A stretch of 64,000 nucleotides of DNA. Origin: Gemmatimonadaceae bacterium. Its GTDB lineage: Bacteria; Gemmatimonadota; Gemmatimonadetes; Gemmatimonadales; Gemmatimonadaceae. Shown piece by piece: positions 9,230 through 18,500 of the stretch. The stretch covers positions 124,001 to 188,000 of the forward strand of contig JAICWO010000005.1 in the NCBI GenBank assembly GCA_025934775.1, given 5' to 3'. The translations under genes were made by a program, and so were the position numbers. The number at the start of each line of letters is the position of its first letter. Position 1 is the first letter of the stretch. The notes under the pieces were generated by a model. It was not told the origin of the DNA. It did not search any database and was given only the letters and a program-made list of their open reading frames with translations.

Positions 9230-9907
9230 ATGGGCTCTATTCGCTCTCTCGCCAAGCACCTCGAGCTCGTCACGCTCGGCACGGTCATGGCTCTTCTAGC
9301 GCCGAACGCCATCGCGGCGGCGCAGACGCTCACGCACACCGCCGGCGGTTCGCTCGAGATCGGTCTCTCGGTGCCCGAGCTCACGCCGAGCAACCTGCGA
9401 CTGCTCCGCGGGATGAACGATCGAAGCATCCTCCAGCACATGCGCGTAATCGACTCGCTCGGGTCGGCGATCGCGCAGCTTGCCGAGAGCCGCGCGCAGA
9501 ACGCCGGCGTGCGGCGCTATGCCGGCCAGCTCGTCGCCGATCATCTGCGGAGCTTGATGGTCGGCGATTCCATCGTGAGGACGTCGAATGTCGTGTTCGA
9601 TCAGCCCCGGCGTGACTCGGCCGGCCCGCTCGTGAGGATCGACATCGATCAGGCCACCGGCGACACGATCAGCATGTCGCTGTTTCACACCCTCGACTCG
9701 CTGCGCGCGATTCCCGCCGGCCGGCGATTCGACCGCACGTTCGTGGCGACGGAGATCCAGATGCATCAGCACGCGCTCGCCGAGTTCCGAGAGCTCCAGC
9801 ACGTCGCGCGCAAGGGGCCTGTGCTCGCGCACCTCTCTGCCGAGATACCGGTGATTCAACAGCACCTCATCGCCGCGCAAGAGCTCGCGTCGACGCTCGG
9901 ACCGTAA
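9230..9907 (+). CDS. DUF4142 secreted protein
   Basis: A 225-residue protein with an N-terminal signal sequence (LVTLGTVMALLAPNAIAAAQ). The rest is a DUF4142 helical bundle: MNDRSILQHMRVIDSLGSAI, then QNAGVRRYAGQLVADHLRSL, and a C-terminal half with ATEIQMHQHALAEFRELQ. DUF4142 is a ferritin-like periplasmic family of unknown function. The start at 9230 has AGGA seven bases upstream; longer in-frame starts read into sequence without a signal. It is divergent from the BNR gene and convergent with the MBL-fold gene, six bases apart. Confidence 0.85.
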   Translation: MGSIRSLAKHLELVTLGTVMALLAPNAIAAAQTLTHTAGGSLEIGLSVPELTPSNLRLLRGMNDRSILQHMRVIDSLGSAIAQLAESRAQNAGVRRYAGQLVADHLRSLMVGDSIVRTSNVVFDQPRRDSAGPLVRIDIDQATGDTISMSLFHTLDSLRAIPAGRRFDRTFVATEIQMHQHALAEFRELQHVARKGPVLAHLSAEIPVIQQHLIAAQELASTLGP

Positions 9908-9912
9908 TCGGG

Positions 9913-10875
9913 TCAGCTCGAGAGCTCGCGGTACCAGGCCTCGAACGCGCGCTGATAGAACTGTTTGCTGAACATCGTCCAATCGCCGAGCGACGCGGGC
10001 AGCGTGAACTGCGCGCCAGCGTCTGCGGCGCTCGTCCCGGCGGCGTGGGCACGACGCGCGGCCTGTTCCACGTCATCGAGCATCGCGACATACCGGTCGT
10101 ACTCGGCCGGCGTGCCGATCGCGCCATGGCCGGGGATGTAGATCGTGTCGCGCGTACGGCGCAGCGCGCGCACCGACGTCGCGAGCTTGGTCGGGATCGC
10201 GTCGACGAAATTGGGGAACATCGCGTTCCAGAACAGATCACCGCAAAAGACGATGCTCGGGTCGTCGAGCTCGATCGAGACGTCGCTTTCCGTGTGACCA
10301 ATGCGTGGAATGATCCGCACGCTGCGACCACCGAGATCCATCGTCGTCGGCTCGGTGGGCGAGAGGAGCGTCACACCCGCCATCGCCGAGCTGCGCGCGT
10401 CGTCCGCCGGCTTGTTGCGCTCGACGACGAGATCACGCGTTCGCGCCGTCGAGCGCAGTTCCGGATGCCGTCCGTCGGTGAGATAGCCGGCGATCCCGTT
10501 CGCGTGATCGGAGTGATAGTGCGTCAGCACCACGTGCGTCGGCCAGCGGCCGGTGAGCTCGTGCGCTTTGTTCGCGAGCCACTGCGCGCCTTTGGGATCG
10601 TTGAAGCCTTCGATCGCGAGCACGGCGTCCTTGCCGACGATGATGCCGCCGTTGGAGAGCGTCGTGCGATCGCCCGTGAGTGGAGTCGAGATGAGCGCCC
10701 AGATCCCGTCGGCAACGCGCTCCAGGTTGCCGAACGGCTCCCGTGCGATGACCGCCCCGTACGGTCGCGTTGCCCACGTGGCGCGGAGTACGGCGGGCAT
10801 CGCGGCTGATGCGAGCGCGAGGTGTGCGGCGCACGATCCGGATTGCTGAAGAAATTCGCGGCGGCTGAGAGGCAT
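9913..10875 (-). CDS. Tat-exported metallo-beta-lactamase-fold hydrolase
   Basis: A 320-residue protein. The start at 10875 (MPLSRREFLQQSG) opens a Tat signal (SRREFL) followed by a hydrophobic region; an ATG-like start 24 bases earlier would only add residues before it. The zinc-binding motif THYHSDHANG is present, with later ligands in GHTESDVSIEL, CGDLF and PGHGAIG. This is the SoxH/quinoprotein-relay branch of the MBL fold rather than a proven beta-lactamase. Substrate unknown; thioesters, sulfur compounds and lactones are all used by relatives. It acts in the periplasm. Confidence 0.85.
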   Translation of the reverse strand: MPLSRREFLQQSGSCAAHLALASAAMPAVLRATWATRPYGAVIAREPFGNLERVADGIWALISTPLTGDRTTLSNGGIIVGKDAVLAIEGFNDPKGAQWLANKAHELTGRWPTHVVLTHYHSDHANGIAGYLTDGRHPELRSTARTRDLVVERNKPADDARSSAMAGVTLLSPTEPTTMDLGGRSVRIIPRIGHTESDVSIELDDPSIVFCGDLFWNAMFPNFVDAIPTKLATSVRALRRTRDTIYIPGHGAIGTPAEYDRYVAMLDDVEQAARRAHAAGTSAADAGAQFTLPASLGDWTMFSKQFYQRAFEAWYRELSS

Positions 10876-11003
10876 GACGGTAGGCTCGAGAGTGTGCACG
10901 TGATTCTGGCGCGAAACGGCGGCCCGAGCAACGGCACGCCGTGTTTCCGTGATGAATCGGCGTGAGGCTTGCGGCGTTCGTCGACGTTCACTCCGGAGGC
11001 GAC

Positions 11004-11639
11004 ATGATACGAATGACAGTGCTCGTGTGCGCCGCGGCCGTCGCCGCGGTTGGCTGCTCGCAGACGCCGAGCGTGGAGGCGGGTGGCGCGATCGCGCCCG
11101 CGACGCCCTCGAACGGAACGTACATCCCGGTCGGGACCACGCTCGACGCCCGGCTCAACCAGTCGCTCGCCGCGAACGCGCGCGAAGGCGACCAGTTCAC
11201 GGCCACGCTCGCGAATCCAGTCGTCGCGCAAGATGGTGAGACGGCGATTCCCGCGGGCGCGATCCTCTCTGGCCACGTGACGGGCGCGCACGCGGGATCG
11301 CTTGGCGAGCAATCTGTAATACGACTCGACTTCGACAATCTCGCGTTCAATGGACGCAGCTACCCCTTCGAGGGCTCCGTCGCATCGGTCGACGTCCGCA
11401 ACAAGCCGATGAGCGCGAGCAGCTCGACCGTTCGAGGCGCCGTGACGGGTGCGGCCGCCGGTGCCGTGCTCGGCGCCGTGATCAGCGGCGGCGATCTGAG
11501 CAAGATCATCACCGGCGGCCTGCTCGGCGCGGCGGCCGGCACCGTGATCTCACTCGGCACGAGCGGCGGATCGGATGCGGCGCTCCCGGCCGGCTCGACG
11601 TTGGAGGTGCGCGCATCGCAGCCGGTTCAGCTGCGCTGA
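11004..11639 (+). CDS. lipoprotein with C-terminal glycine zipper
   Basis: A 211-residue protein starting MIRMTVLVCAAAVAAVGC, a lipoprotein signal with Cys at 18, preceded by a strong CCGGAGGC ribosome site (about 10992-11000) that fixes the start over a GTG at 10962. The middle is beta-rich (PVGTTLDARLNQSLAANARE, IPAGAILSGHVTGAHAG), like TrbI/DUF-type pore-lining domains. Residues about 153-190 form a glycine-zipper stretch (GAVTGAAAGAVLGAVISGG). Likely an outer-membrane-anchored structural protein; exact role unknown. A stem-loop terminator follows 24 bases later. Confidence 0.75.
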   Translation: MIRMTVLVCAAAVAAVGCSQTPSVEAGGAIAPATPSNGTYIPVGTTLDARLNQSLAANAREGDQFTATLANPVVAQDGETAIPAGAILSGHVTGAHAGSLGEQSVIRLDFDNLAFNGRSYPFEGSVASVDVRNKPMSASSSTVRGAVTGAAAGAVLGAVISGGDLSKIITGGLLGAAAGTVISLGTSGGSDAALPAGSTLEVRASQPVQLR

Positions 11640-11662
11640 TCGCGTCGTTTGGTTGACGGCGA

Positions 11663-11702
11663 AAAAAAGCGCCCTGAGCCGATTTGGCTCGGGGCGCTTT
11701 TC
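11663..11702. terminator. bidirectional intrinsic terminator
   Basis: AGCGCCcTGAGCC and GGCTCgGGGCGCT pair around a five-base GATTT loop, flanked by an A-run (GAAAAAAA) on the left and TTTTCC on the right. It lies between the convergent glycine-zipper lipoprotein and cupredoxin genes and can serve both strands. Confidence 0.85.
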
Positions 11703-11719
11703 CGTCGCGCGGCGCGGCG

Positions 11720-12625
11720 TTACTTGACTTCGAACTCCTTCACCATGCCGTGGTCCACGTGCGGCTTGCCATCCTTCATGTCCGGGACGAAGCAGAGGAG
11801 CGCGTAGTGGCCCGGTGTGAAATTGATCATCGCGTACGCGGGCGAGACGCCTGGCACGAGCGCGTCGACGCCACCCAGGGCGTCGCCCGGCGGCGGCCCG
11901 TTCGGCGCGTTCATCCATGCCGCGAGATCCTTGAGCGTCTTCCCCGGCGCGAGGCGGACGATCTCCATCTCGTGCGGCTGTGGCCCGGCGTCCTGCACCT
12001 TGATGGTGTGCTTGCCGGCGGTGAGATCGCCCTGCACGTCGAACTTGTAGTCAGAGAGCGTCACCGTGGCATCGGCGGTCGGCTCTTCGGCCGGTGCTGC
12101 CTTCCCGGCGACGACCGTGAGCGGACGGATCATTCCCTTGGCGAAGTGCGGGACGTGGTCCGGAATGTCGACCATGCACATGACCACGTAGTTGCCCGGG
12201 CGGAGATCCACGGTCGCGTCAGACTCCGTGCCCGGACTCGGTGCGTTCGGACCGCCGACGAATACCGCCCAGCGCGGCGGCGGACCGGGATTCTTGAGCG
12301 CAGCGCCGAGGTCCTGCGCCGTCTTGCCGCTGTCGAGGCGGACGAGCTGCACGTGATGCAGGTTCGGTCCGTCATTCACGAGGTGAAACTGCGTCCAGCC
12401 GGCGGTGACGGTGTCGGGCGCGTCGAACGCGAAATCCTTCGCATGCACCACCGCGACGTGCGTGGTCGGATCGAAGCTCGCCGCCGATGCGGCCGATGAG
12501 GCCGATGAGGCCGAGCCGGGCGTGCCGGCCTGCGCCACCTTCGATGAATCAGTTTTCGCCGCTTCCTGTTGGCTGCACGCGCTCAACAGCGCGGCCACCG
12601 CAATGAGAGTGATCGCTCGTTGCAT
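11720..12625 (-). CDS. lipoprotein with two tandem cupredoxin-like domains
   Basis: A 301-residue protein. The start at 12625 (MQRAITLIAVAALLSAC) has GAGGAG just upstream and gives a lipobox Cys17. After a Ser/Ala-rich linker come two similar beta-sandwich domains (roughly residues 55-165 and 180-301). Domain 1 holds LHHVQLVRL and then MCMVDIPDHVPHFAKGM; domain 2 holds PHEMEIVRL and then LLCFVPDMKDGKPHVDHGM. In both, His plus Cys...His...Met are where type-1 copper ligands would lie, so both copies may bind copper. Such lipoproteins act as periplasmic electron carriers or copper chaperones; which of these is not shown by the sequence. Confidence 0.8.
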   Translation of the reverse strand: MQRAITLIAVAALLSACSQQEAAKTDSSKVAQAGTPGSASSASSAASAASFDPTTHVAVVHAKDFAFDAPDTVTAGWTQFHLVNDGPNLHHVQLVRLDSGKTAQDLGAALKNPGPPPRWAVFVGGPNAPSPGTESDATVDLRPGNYVVMCMVDIPDHVPHFAKGMIRPLTVVAGKAAPAEEPTADATVTLSDYKFDVQGDLTAGKHTIKVQDAGPQPHEMEIVRLAPGKTLKDLAAWMNAPNGPPPGDALGGVDALVPGVSPAYAMINFTPGHYALLCFVPDMKDGKPHVDHGMVKEFEVK

Positions 12626-12736
12626 GTCTCCTCGAAATCGATGGGGTACCAGATGGGATCCAGCGCGATCATCCTGCACGCGGGACGCAGCGTTGTCAAT
12701 ATTTACGAATGATGATGGCTGCGCCGGCGGCCGTGC

Positions 12737-14983
12737 TCAGGGTTTCATCGGCGCGCCGGTCCCCTGGCGGCCCGCCCATCGCGAGAGATAATCCCACTCG
12801 ACCTGACTGATGAGTCGGGCACTCTGCGCGTTGTAGGCGGCGCCGTGATGCCCCGGCGGATAGATGCGCTCCTCGATGTCCTTGCCCGCGTTGGTGAACG
12901 CCGTGAAGAGCTGCATCGTGTTCGCCGGATGCACGTTGTCGTCCATCATCGAGTGGATCATGAGCAGCTTGCCGGCGAGCTTGGGCGCGTTCACCACGAC
13001 CGAGCTCGACTCGTATCCCGACTCGTTGTCGCCGAGCGTGGACATGTAGCGTTCGGTGTAGATCGTGTCGTAGAGCCGCCAGTCGGCGACGCCCGAGTTC
13101 GCGATGCCGAGCCCGAAGACGTCGGGATACATCTCCATCGAGTACATCGTGCTGTAGCCGCCGTAGCTGGTCCCCATGATCGCGACGTGCGAGCCGTCCA
13201 CATACGGCAGCGTCTCGAGATACTTCGCCGCCGCGGCGAAGTCCGCCGACTCGTATTTGCCGAGCTGCTTGTATACGACTTTCATGAAGTCGCGGCCGTA
13301 GTTGTTCGTGCCGCGATTGTTCACGTTCACCACGATGTAGCCGTTCTGCGACAGCCACTGGTCCCATCCTGACGCGTCGAACTGATCGTACACGCCCTGC
13401 GATCCGGGGCCGCCGTAGATCGTGAACACGACGGGGTATTTCTTCGCCGGATCGAACGGCGTCGGCTTGACCATCGAGGCGTCGATCTTGACGCCGTCGC
13501 TGGTCGTGAACGTGAACGTCTCGAGCGGCGTGTAGGCGTGGGCCGCGAGATACTGCGTCGTCGCCGCGTTGGACTCGAGCGTCCGCAGCTTTCCGCCCGC
13601 GACCGACCAGAGCTCGACCTGCCGCGGCTGGGTCGTCGACGACCACGAGTCGATGAAGTACTTCGCGTTCGGCGACATGTTGATCGCGTGGCGGCCCGCG
13701 GTGGTCGTGATCCGCTCGAGCCCCGTGCCGTCGAAGTTCACCTGCCAGAGCTGCCGCTGGAGCGGCGACGGATTCGTGCCCGTGAAGTAGATGACGTGCT
13801 TCGCCGCGTCCGTGCCCTCGATCCGCGTCACGCTCCAATGCCCGTGCGTCACCTGCTGAACGAGCTTTCCTGAATAATCAAACCGGTAAATATGCTGGTA
13901 CCCGTCGCGATCCGAGAGCCAGAAGAACTCGCGCGACTTCTGCGGGAACGACATGAGATCCTGCACGCCGGCGTAGAAGTCGTAGACGTCGATCCACGTC
14001 TTGGACGAGTCCTCCATGACCTGCCGCGAGCCGCCGGTGGTGACGTCGAAGAACACGAGCTTGAGGTCGTTCTGCTTGCGGTTGAGAACGAGCATCGCCA
14101 GCGTGTCCGGCTCGGCGGTCCAGTAGATGCGCGGGATGTAGTACTCGCCCGTCACGTGCGGATCGAGCCACACGATCTTGCCGCTCTTCACGTCGGTGAC
14201 GCCGATCTTCGCCGTGGGATTCGTGTCGCCCGGCTGCGGAATGCGAATCTGCTCCCAGTCCGGGTGGCGGCCGCTGAAGTCCGTGAGCTGCACCACCGGC
14301 TCCTTGGACTCGTCGATCTTCCAGAAGGCGATGTGGCGGCTGTCGGGCGACCAGTTCCACGCCTGCGGCAGCCCGAACTCCTCTTCGTACACCCAGTCAA
14401 AGTGGCCGTTGAAGACGTGCTCGGTCGCGTCGTTCGTCAGCCGGCGCTCCTGGTGCGTGCCCAGGTCGACCACGTACATGTCGCCGCCGCGCTCCTCGCC
14501 GAGCATCGATCCGTCGGGCGAGAGCTCCGCCGTCCGCGCGCCCTTGCCGCCGAGCACGAGTTGCCGGTTCGTTAATGAGTAGATGTAGAAGTCCGACGTC
14601 CCGGAGCGCCGGTAGATCGGCTGGAAGTTCGTCTGGAAGATGATGTTCTTGAAATCGCGCGCCCACTGAAAGCCTTCGTACTTGAACGGATTGGTCGTTC
14701 CGGGGAACGTGAGCCCGGTGCCGGAGAAGAGAAGCGTGTCGCGTCCCGTCGCCGGATCGTACGCGCGGATCTCCGAGCCCTGCGCGGTCGTCGTGATGAA
14801 CGAGAAGCGATTGCCACCCTCGATCCATTCCACGTTCTGAGGCCCCGAGCGGCCATTGAGGTTGAAGAGGCTCGATTGCAGCGCTTCGGTGAGGCTCGCG
14901 TAGCGCTGCTTCTGGGCGTTGGCGCGCAGCGGGGCGACGGCGAGCGCGCCAATCGCGGCAAGAAGGACGAATCGTGAGTTCAT
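12737..14983 (-). CDS. dipeptidyl peptidase IV family serine peptidase (S9B)
   Basis: A 748-residue exported enzyme; the signal peptide is MNSRFVLLAAIGALAVAPLR...ANA. The N-terminal eight-bladed propeller carries DWVYEEEFG, the Glu motif that holds the substrate amino terminus in DPP IV. The C-terminal alpha/beta-hydrolase has the nucleophile Ser606 in GTSYGGYS, Asp681/682 in MMDDNVHPAN and His713 in YPPGHHG. It should remove X-Pro or X-Ala dipeptides from peptides in the periplasm. The start overlaps the stop of the small upstream lipoprotein gene by four bases (ATGA). The frame runs further 5', but that extension is antisense to the PD40-amidohydrolase gene and is not real. Confidence 0.93.
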   Translation of the reverse strand: MNSRFVLLAAIGALAVAPLRANAQKQRYASLTEALQSSLFNLNGRSGPQNVEWIEGGNRFSFITTTAQGSEIRAYDPATGRDTLLFSGTGLTFPGTTNPFKYEGFQWARDFKNIIFQTNFQPIYRRSGTSDFYIYSLTNRQLVLGGKGARTAELSPDGSMLGEERGGDMYVVDLGTHQERRLTNDATEHVFNGHFDWVYEEEFGLPQAWNWSPDSRHIAFWKIDESKEPVVQLTDFSGRHPDWEQIRIPQPGDTNPTAKIGVTDVKSGKIVWLDPHVTGEYYIPRIYWTAEPDTLAMLVLNRKQNDLKLVFFDVTTGGSRQVMEDSSKTWIDVYDFYAGVQDLMSFPQKSREFFWLSDRDGYQHIYRFDYSGKLVQQVTHGHWSVTRIEGTDAAKHVIYFTGTNPSPLQRQLWQVNFDGTGLERITTTAGRHAINMSPNAKYFIDSWSSTTQPRQVELWSVAGGKLRTLESNAATTQYLAAHAYTPLETFTFTTSDGVKIDASMVKPTPFDPAKKYPVVFTIYGGPGSQGVYDQFDASGWDQWLSQNGYIVVNVNNRGTNNYGRDFMKVVYKQLGKYESADFAAAAKYLETLPYVDGSHVAIMGTSYGGYSTMYSMEMYPDVFGLGIANSGVADWRLYDTIYTERYMSTLGDNESGYESSSVVVNAPKLAGKLLMIHSMMDDNVHPANTMQLFTAFTNAGKDIEERIYPPGHHGAAYNAQSARLISQVEWDYLSRWAGRQGTGAPMKP

Positions 14984-15399
14984 GGGCGTCGGTCGGCTGG
15001 GACGATGATTCTGGCAATGTCGTTGCTGACGAGAACCGAGGTCACCGCGTGAATATAGGCGAGCGTCACCGGCGCCAGCCTTGGCCGCCCTCTCAGGTGA
15101 TGCGCATGGAGGATCGCACGACCGTCCATGTGCCGCCCACGCGCCGCGTCCCCGGCGACGTTCATCTCGGTGACCGTGATCGCCAATCCATGTGGACCTC
15201 GCGCGGCGGAGTCGACCGGCACTCGAGAACACCATGGAATGGCCGATGTCGAATCGATCGGCAGTCCGAGCATCGCTGCGAGGGCGCGTTGCGCCTCGGC
15301 CGGCGACGGCGATGCGTGCCAACATGCGGCTGCCATTGAGATGGCGACCACGCCCAAGAATCCGCGCAGGTGGCCGCGGCACCGTCGGTTCACCGCCAC
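14980..15399 (-). CDS. small hypothetical lipoprotein coupled to DPP IV
   Basis: A 139-residue protein beginning at GTG 15399, with GGGAGG about eight bases upstream. Residues 10-26 (HLRGFLGVVAISMAAAC) look like a lipoprotein signal. The rest has Cys57 and a beta-like pattern (HGLAITVTEMNVAGDAARGR). No known family was recognised. Its stop overlaps the DPP IV start in an ATGA junction, which argues that it is a real gene translated together with the peptidase. Confidence 0.6.
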   Translation of the reverse strand: MAVNRRCRGHLRGFLGVVAISMAAACWHASPSPAEAQRALAAMLGLPIDSTSAIPWCSRVPVDSAARGPHGLAITVTEMNVAGDAARGRHMDGRAILHAHHLRGRPRLAPVTLAYIHAVTSVLVSNDIARIIVPADRRP

Positions 15400-15515
15400 G
15401 CGAACGCCTCCCCGCGATCGTCCGGTGATCCCTTGCCCGCACCCGCGCCGCGAGCGAAAATCGAGGCGAATATGCGTCAGCGGCTACCCGCCGCCCACAC
15501 ATCCCCCCTCCCGCT

Positions 15516-18500
15516 ATGCGCTCTCTACGACACTTCGCCGCCGCCGCGACTCTCCTCAGCGTGCTCGCGTCGCCCGCACTGCTCGCCGCCCAGCGCGGCG
15601 GCCGCGGAGGCGGTGGTGACTCCACCGCGCGCGGCCTGCCGCTCACACCCTCGCACCCGCTCCGGTTCACCACCGACGAAGGCACCTGGCTCTCGCTCGA
15701 CGTCTCGCCCGACGGCCGGTCGATCGTGTTCGAGCTGCTCGGCGACCTCTACACGCTCCCCATCGAGGGCGGCAAGGCCACGCGCATCACGAGCGGTCAG
15801 GCCTTCGACGCGCAGCCGCACTATTCGCCCGACGGCAATTCGATCACGTTCATCAGCGACCGGTCGGGGTCGAACAACGTGTGGATCGCGAATGCCGACG
15901 GCTCGCATCCGCGCGCGCTGACGCACGACAACAACAACTCGCAGTTCCAGTCGCCGACGTACACGCCCGACGGCAAGTACGTCATCGCGTCGCGCGGCAA
16001 CGACATGTACATGTACTACGCCGACGGCAGCGGCAACGGCATGCGGCTCACGGGCAGCGACTCCACCGCCGGTCGTGGCGCCGCGGCGGGCGGCGGCCGC
16101 GGCGGCGCGGCGCCGAACGTCTTCCTCGGCGCGGCCGTGAGCAAGGATGGCCGTTACATCTACATGGCCATGCGCAACAGCCAGGGCGGGGGATACAACC
16201 AGACCGCGCTCGGCTGGCAGATCGGCGTTCTCGATCGCGAGACGGGGCACGTCTTCACGAAGACGAACGCCGTTGGCAGCGGCATGCGGCCAGAGCTGAG
16301 CCCGGACGGCAAGTGGCTCGCCTTCGCGACGCGCAACAACGCCGACGAATCGCTGATGCTCGAGGACCTCGCCACCGGCGATGAGCGTTTGCTCTTGCCA
16401 AAAGTGCAACGGGACGATCAGGAGTCGCGCCCCAACCGGGACGTCTTCCCGACCTACGCCTTCACGCCGGACAGCAAGTCGATCATCATCGGGCACCACG
16501 GCCACTTCTGGCGCGCCGACGTGGCCACGGGCCACGAGACGATGATCCCGTTCACCGCCGACGTCGATCTGATGATCGCCGGTCCGGCGCACGTCGAGTA
16601 TCCGTACAGCGACAGCACGCTCACGGTGCGCCAGATCCGCGACCTCGCGCCGTCGCCCGACAACAAGCGCCTCGCGTTCGTGGCGCTCGATCGGCTCTGG
16701 GTGATGGATCTGCCGGGCGGCGCGCCGCACCGACTCGTCCCCTCGGAGAAGGTCGGCGAGTTCCAGCCGGCTTGGTCGCCCGACGGGCAGTACATCGCGT
16801 ACGTCACCTGGAACGACATCGACGGGGGAACCGTTTCGCGTGTTCGGAGCGACGGCTCCGGAACCGCGCAGCGTCTGAGCAGCGCGCCGGCGTTCTACGG
16901 GAAGCCCGCGTTTTCGCTCGACGGACGCCGCATCGTCGTCGGCCGCGGTCCGCGCAACATGCGCACCGACCTCGACGAGTTGGAGCGTCCGCCGCAGCAG
17001 GCCGTCGGCGTCGAGCTCGTGTGGCTGCCGAGCAGCGGCGGCGCCGAGACGGTGATCTCGCCGATCGCCAACTTCGGCCGCCCGCACTTTGTCGCATCGG
17101 ACACGAGCCACATCTATTTCTCGGAAGGTTCGTCGCTGGTCTCCATGCGTTGGGACGGCACCGATCAGAAGACGCTGCTTCGCACGGCAGGCGCCGGCAG
17201 CCGCGGCGGCGGTGGCGGTGGCGGCGAGATGACGTTGTCTCCCGACGGCCAGAAAGTGCTCGTGCAGGCCGGCGTGAAGCCGTACGTCATCGAGTCCGTG
17301 CCCGTCACCGGCAACGTGCCGACGATCAACACGGCGAACCCCGCGCAGTCTGAAGTCCCGGTTCGCCAGCTCACGCGCATCGGCGGCGAGTTCGCGACCT
17401 GGTCGCGCGACTCCAAGACCATCTACTACGCCCTCGGCCATTCACTCTTCACGTACGACATGGCGGCTGCGAGCACGGCGGTCCGCGATTCGATCGCTCG
17501 GGTCGAGGCGCGTGCCGACTCCGCCGGCGCGGGCGGCGGGGCAGCGGGCGGGCGTGGCGGCCGTGGTGGCGCCGCGGCGCCGCCGATCTACGAGGCGGCC
17601 CGCCACGACGTCGTCATCACCGTCGCGAAAGACCGGCCCCACGGGGTCGTCGCGCTGCGCGGCGCGCGGATCCTCACCATGAAAGACCACGAGATCATTC
17701 CCAAGGGCGACATCGTGATCCGCGACAACCGCATCGTCGCCGTCGGGCCGCAGGGGAAGGTGAGCATCCCGTCGGGCGCCAAGGTGATCGACGTCTCCGG
17801 CAAGACGATCATGCCCGGCTACGTCGACATTCACGCGCACATCTGGCCGGCGTTCGAGATCCATCGCTCGCAGCCGTTCGAGTACCTCGTCAATCTGGCG
17901 TACGGGGTGACGACGACGCGCGACCCGCAGACGTCGACCACGGACGTGCTCTCGTACTCGGACATGGTCGAGACGGGCGGCTTCATTGGACCGCGCATCT
18001 ACGCGACCGGCCCCGGCGTCTTCTCCGCCGAGAACATTCGCACGCTCGACGACGCGCGAAACGTGCTGAAACGCTACTCTGAGTTCTATAATACCGAAAC
18101 GATCAAGCAGTATATGACCGGCGACCGACGCGTGCGCCAGCTCCTGGTCGAGGCCGCGCGCGAGCAGCACCTCATGCCGACGCTCGAGGGCGGCCTCGAC
18201 TTCAAGAAGAACCTCACCGAAGCCATGGACGGCTACGCCGGGAGCGAGCACACGCTGCCGATCGCGCCGCTCTACAAGGACGTCGTCCAGCTCTACGCCA
18301 ACTCCGGCACCACGTGGACGCCCACGCTCATCGTGCAGTACGGCGGCCCATGGGGCGAGAATTACTGGTACGAGCACTCGGACGTGATCGACGATCCCAA
18401 GCTCAACCGCTTCACGCCGCGCGACGTCGTCGAGCGCAAGGCGCTCCGGCGGCCGGGCTGGTGGGCGCCGTCGCAGTGGTCGACCGCGCTGTTCGCCGAG

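Noticed and set aside
14984-15685. 5' extension of the DPP IV frame
   Set aside because: Sequence before the ATG at 14983 overlaps the small lipoprotein gene and the divergent amidohydrolase start; the signal peptide begins at 14983.
15525-17441. 638-codon minus-strand frame opposite the PD40-amidohydrolase
   Set aside because: Antisense shadow of a well-supported gene; composition is Arg/Ala/Val-rich with no domain.
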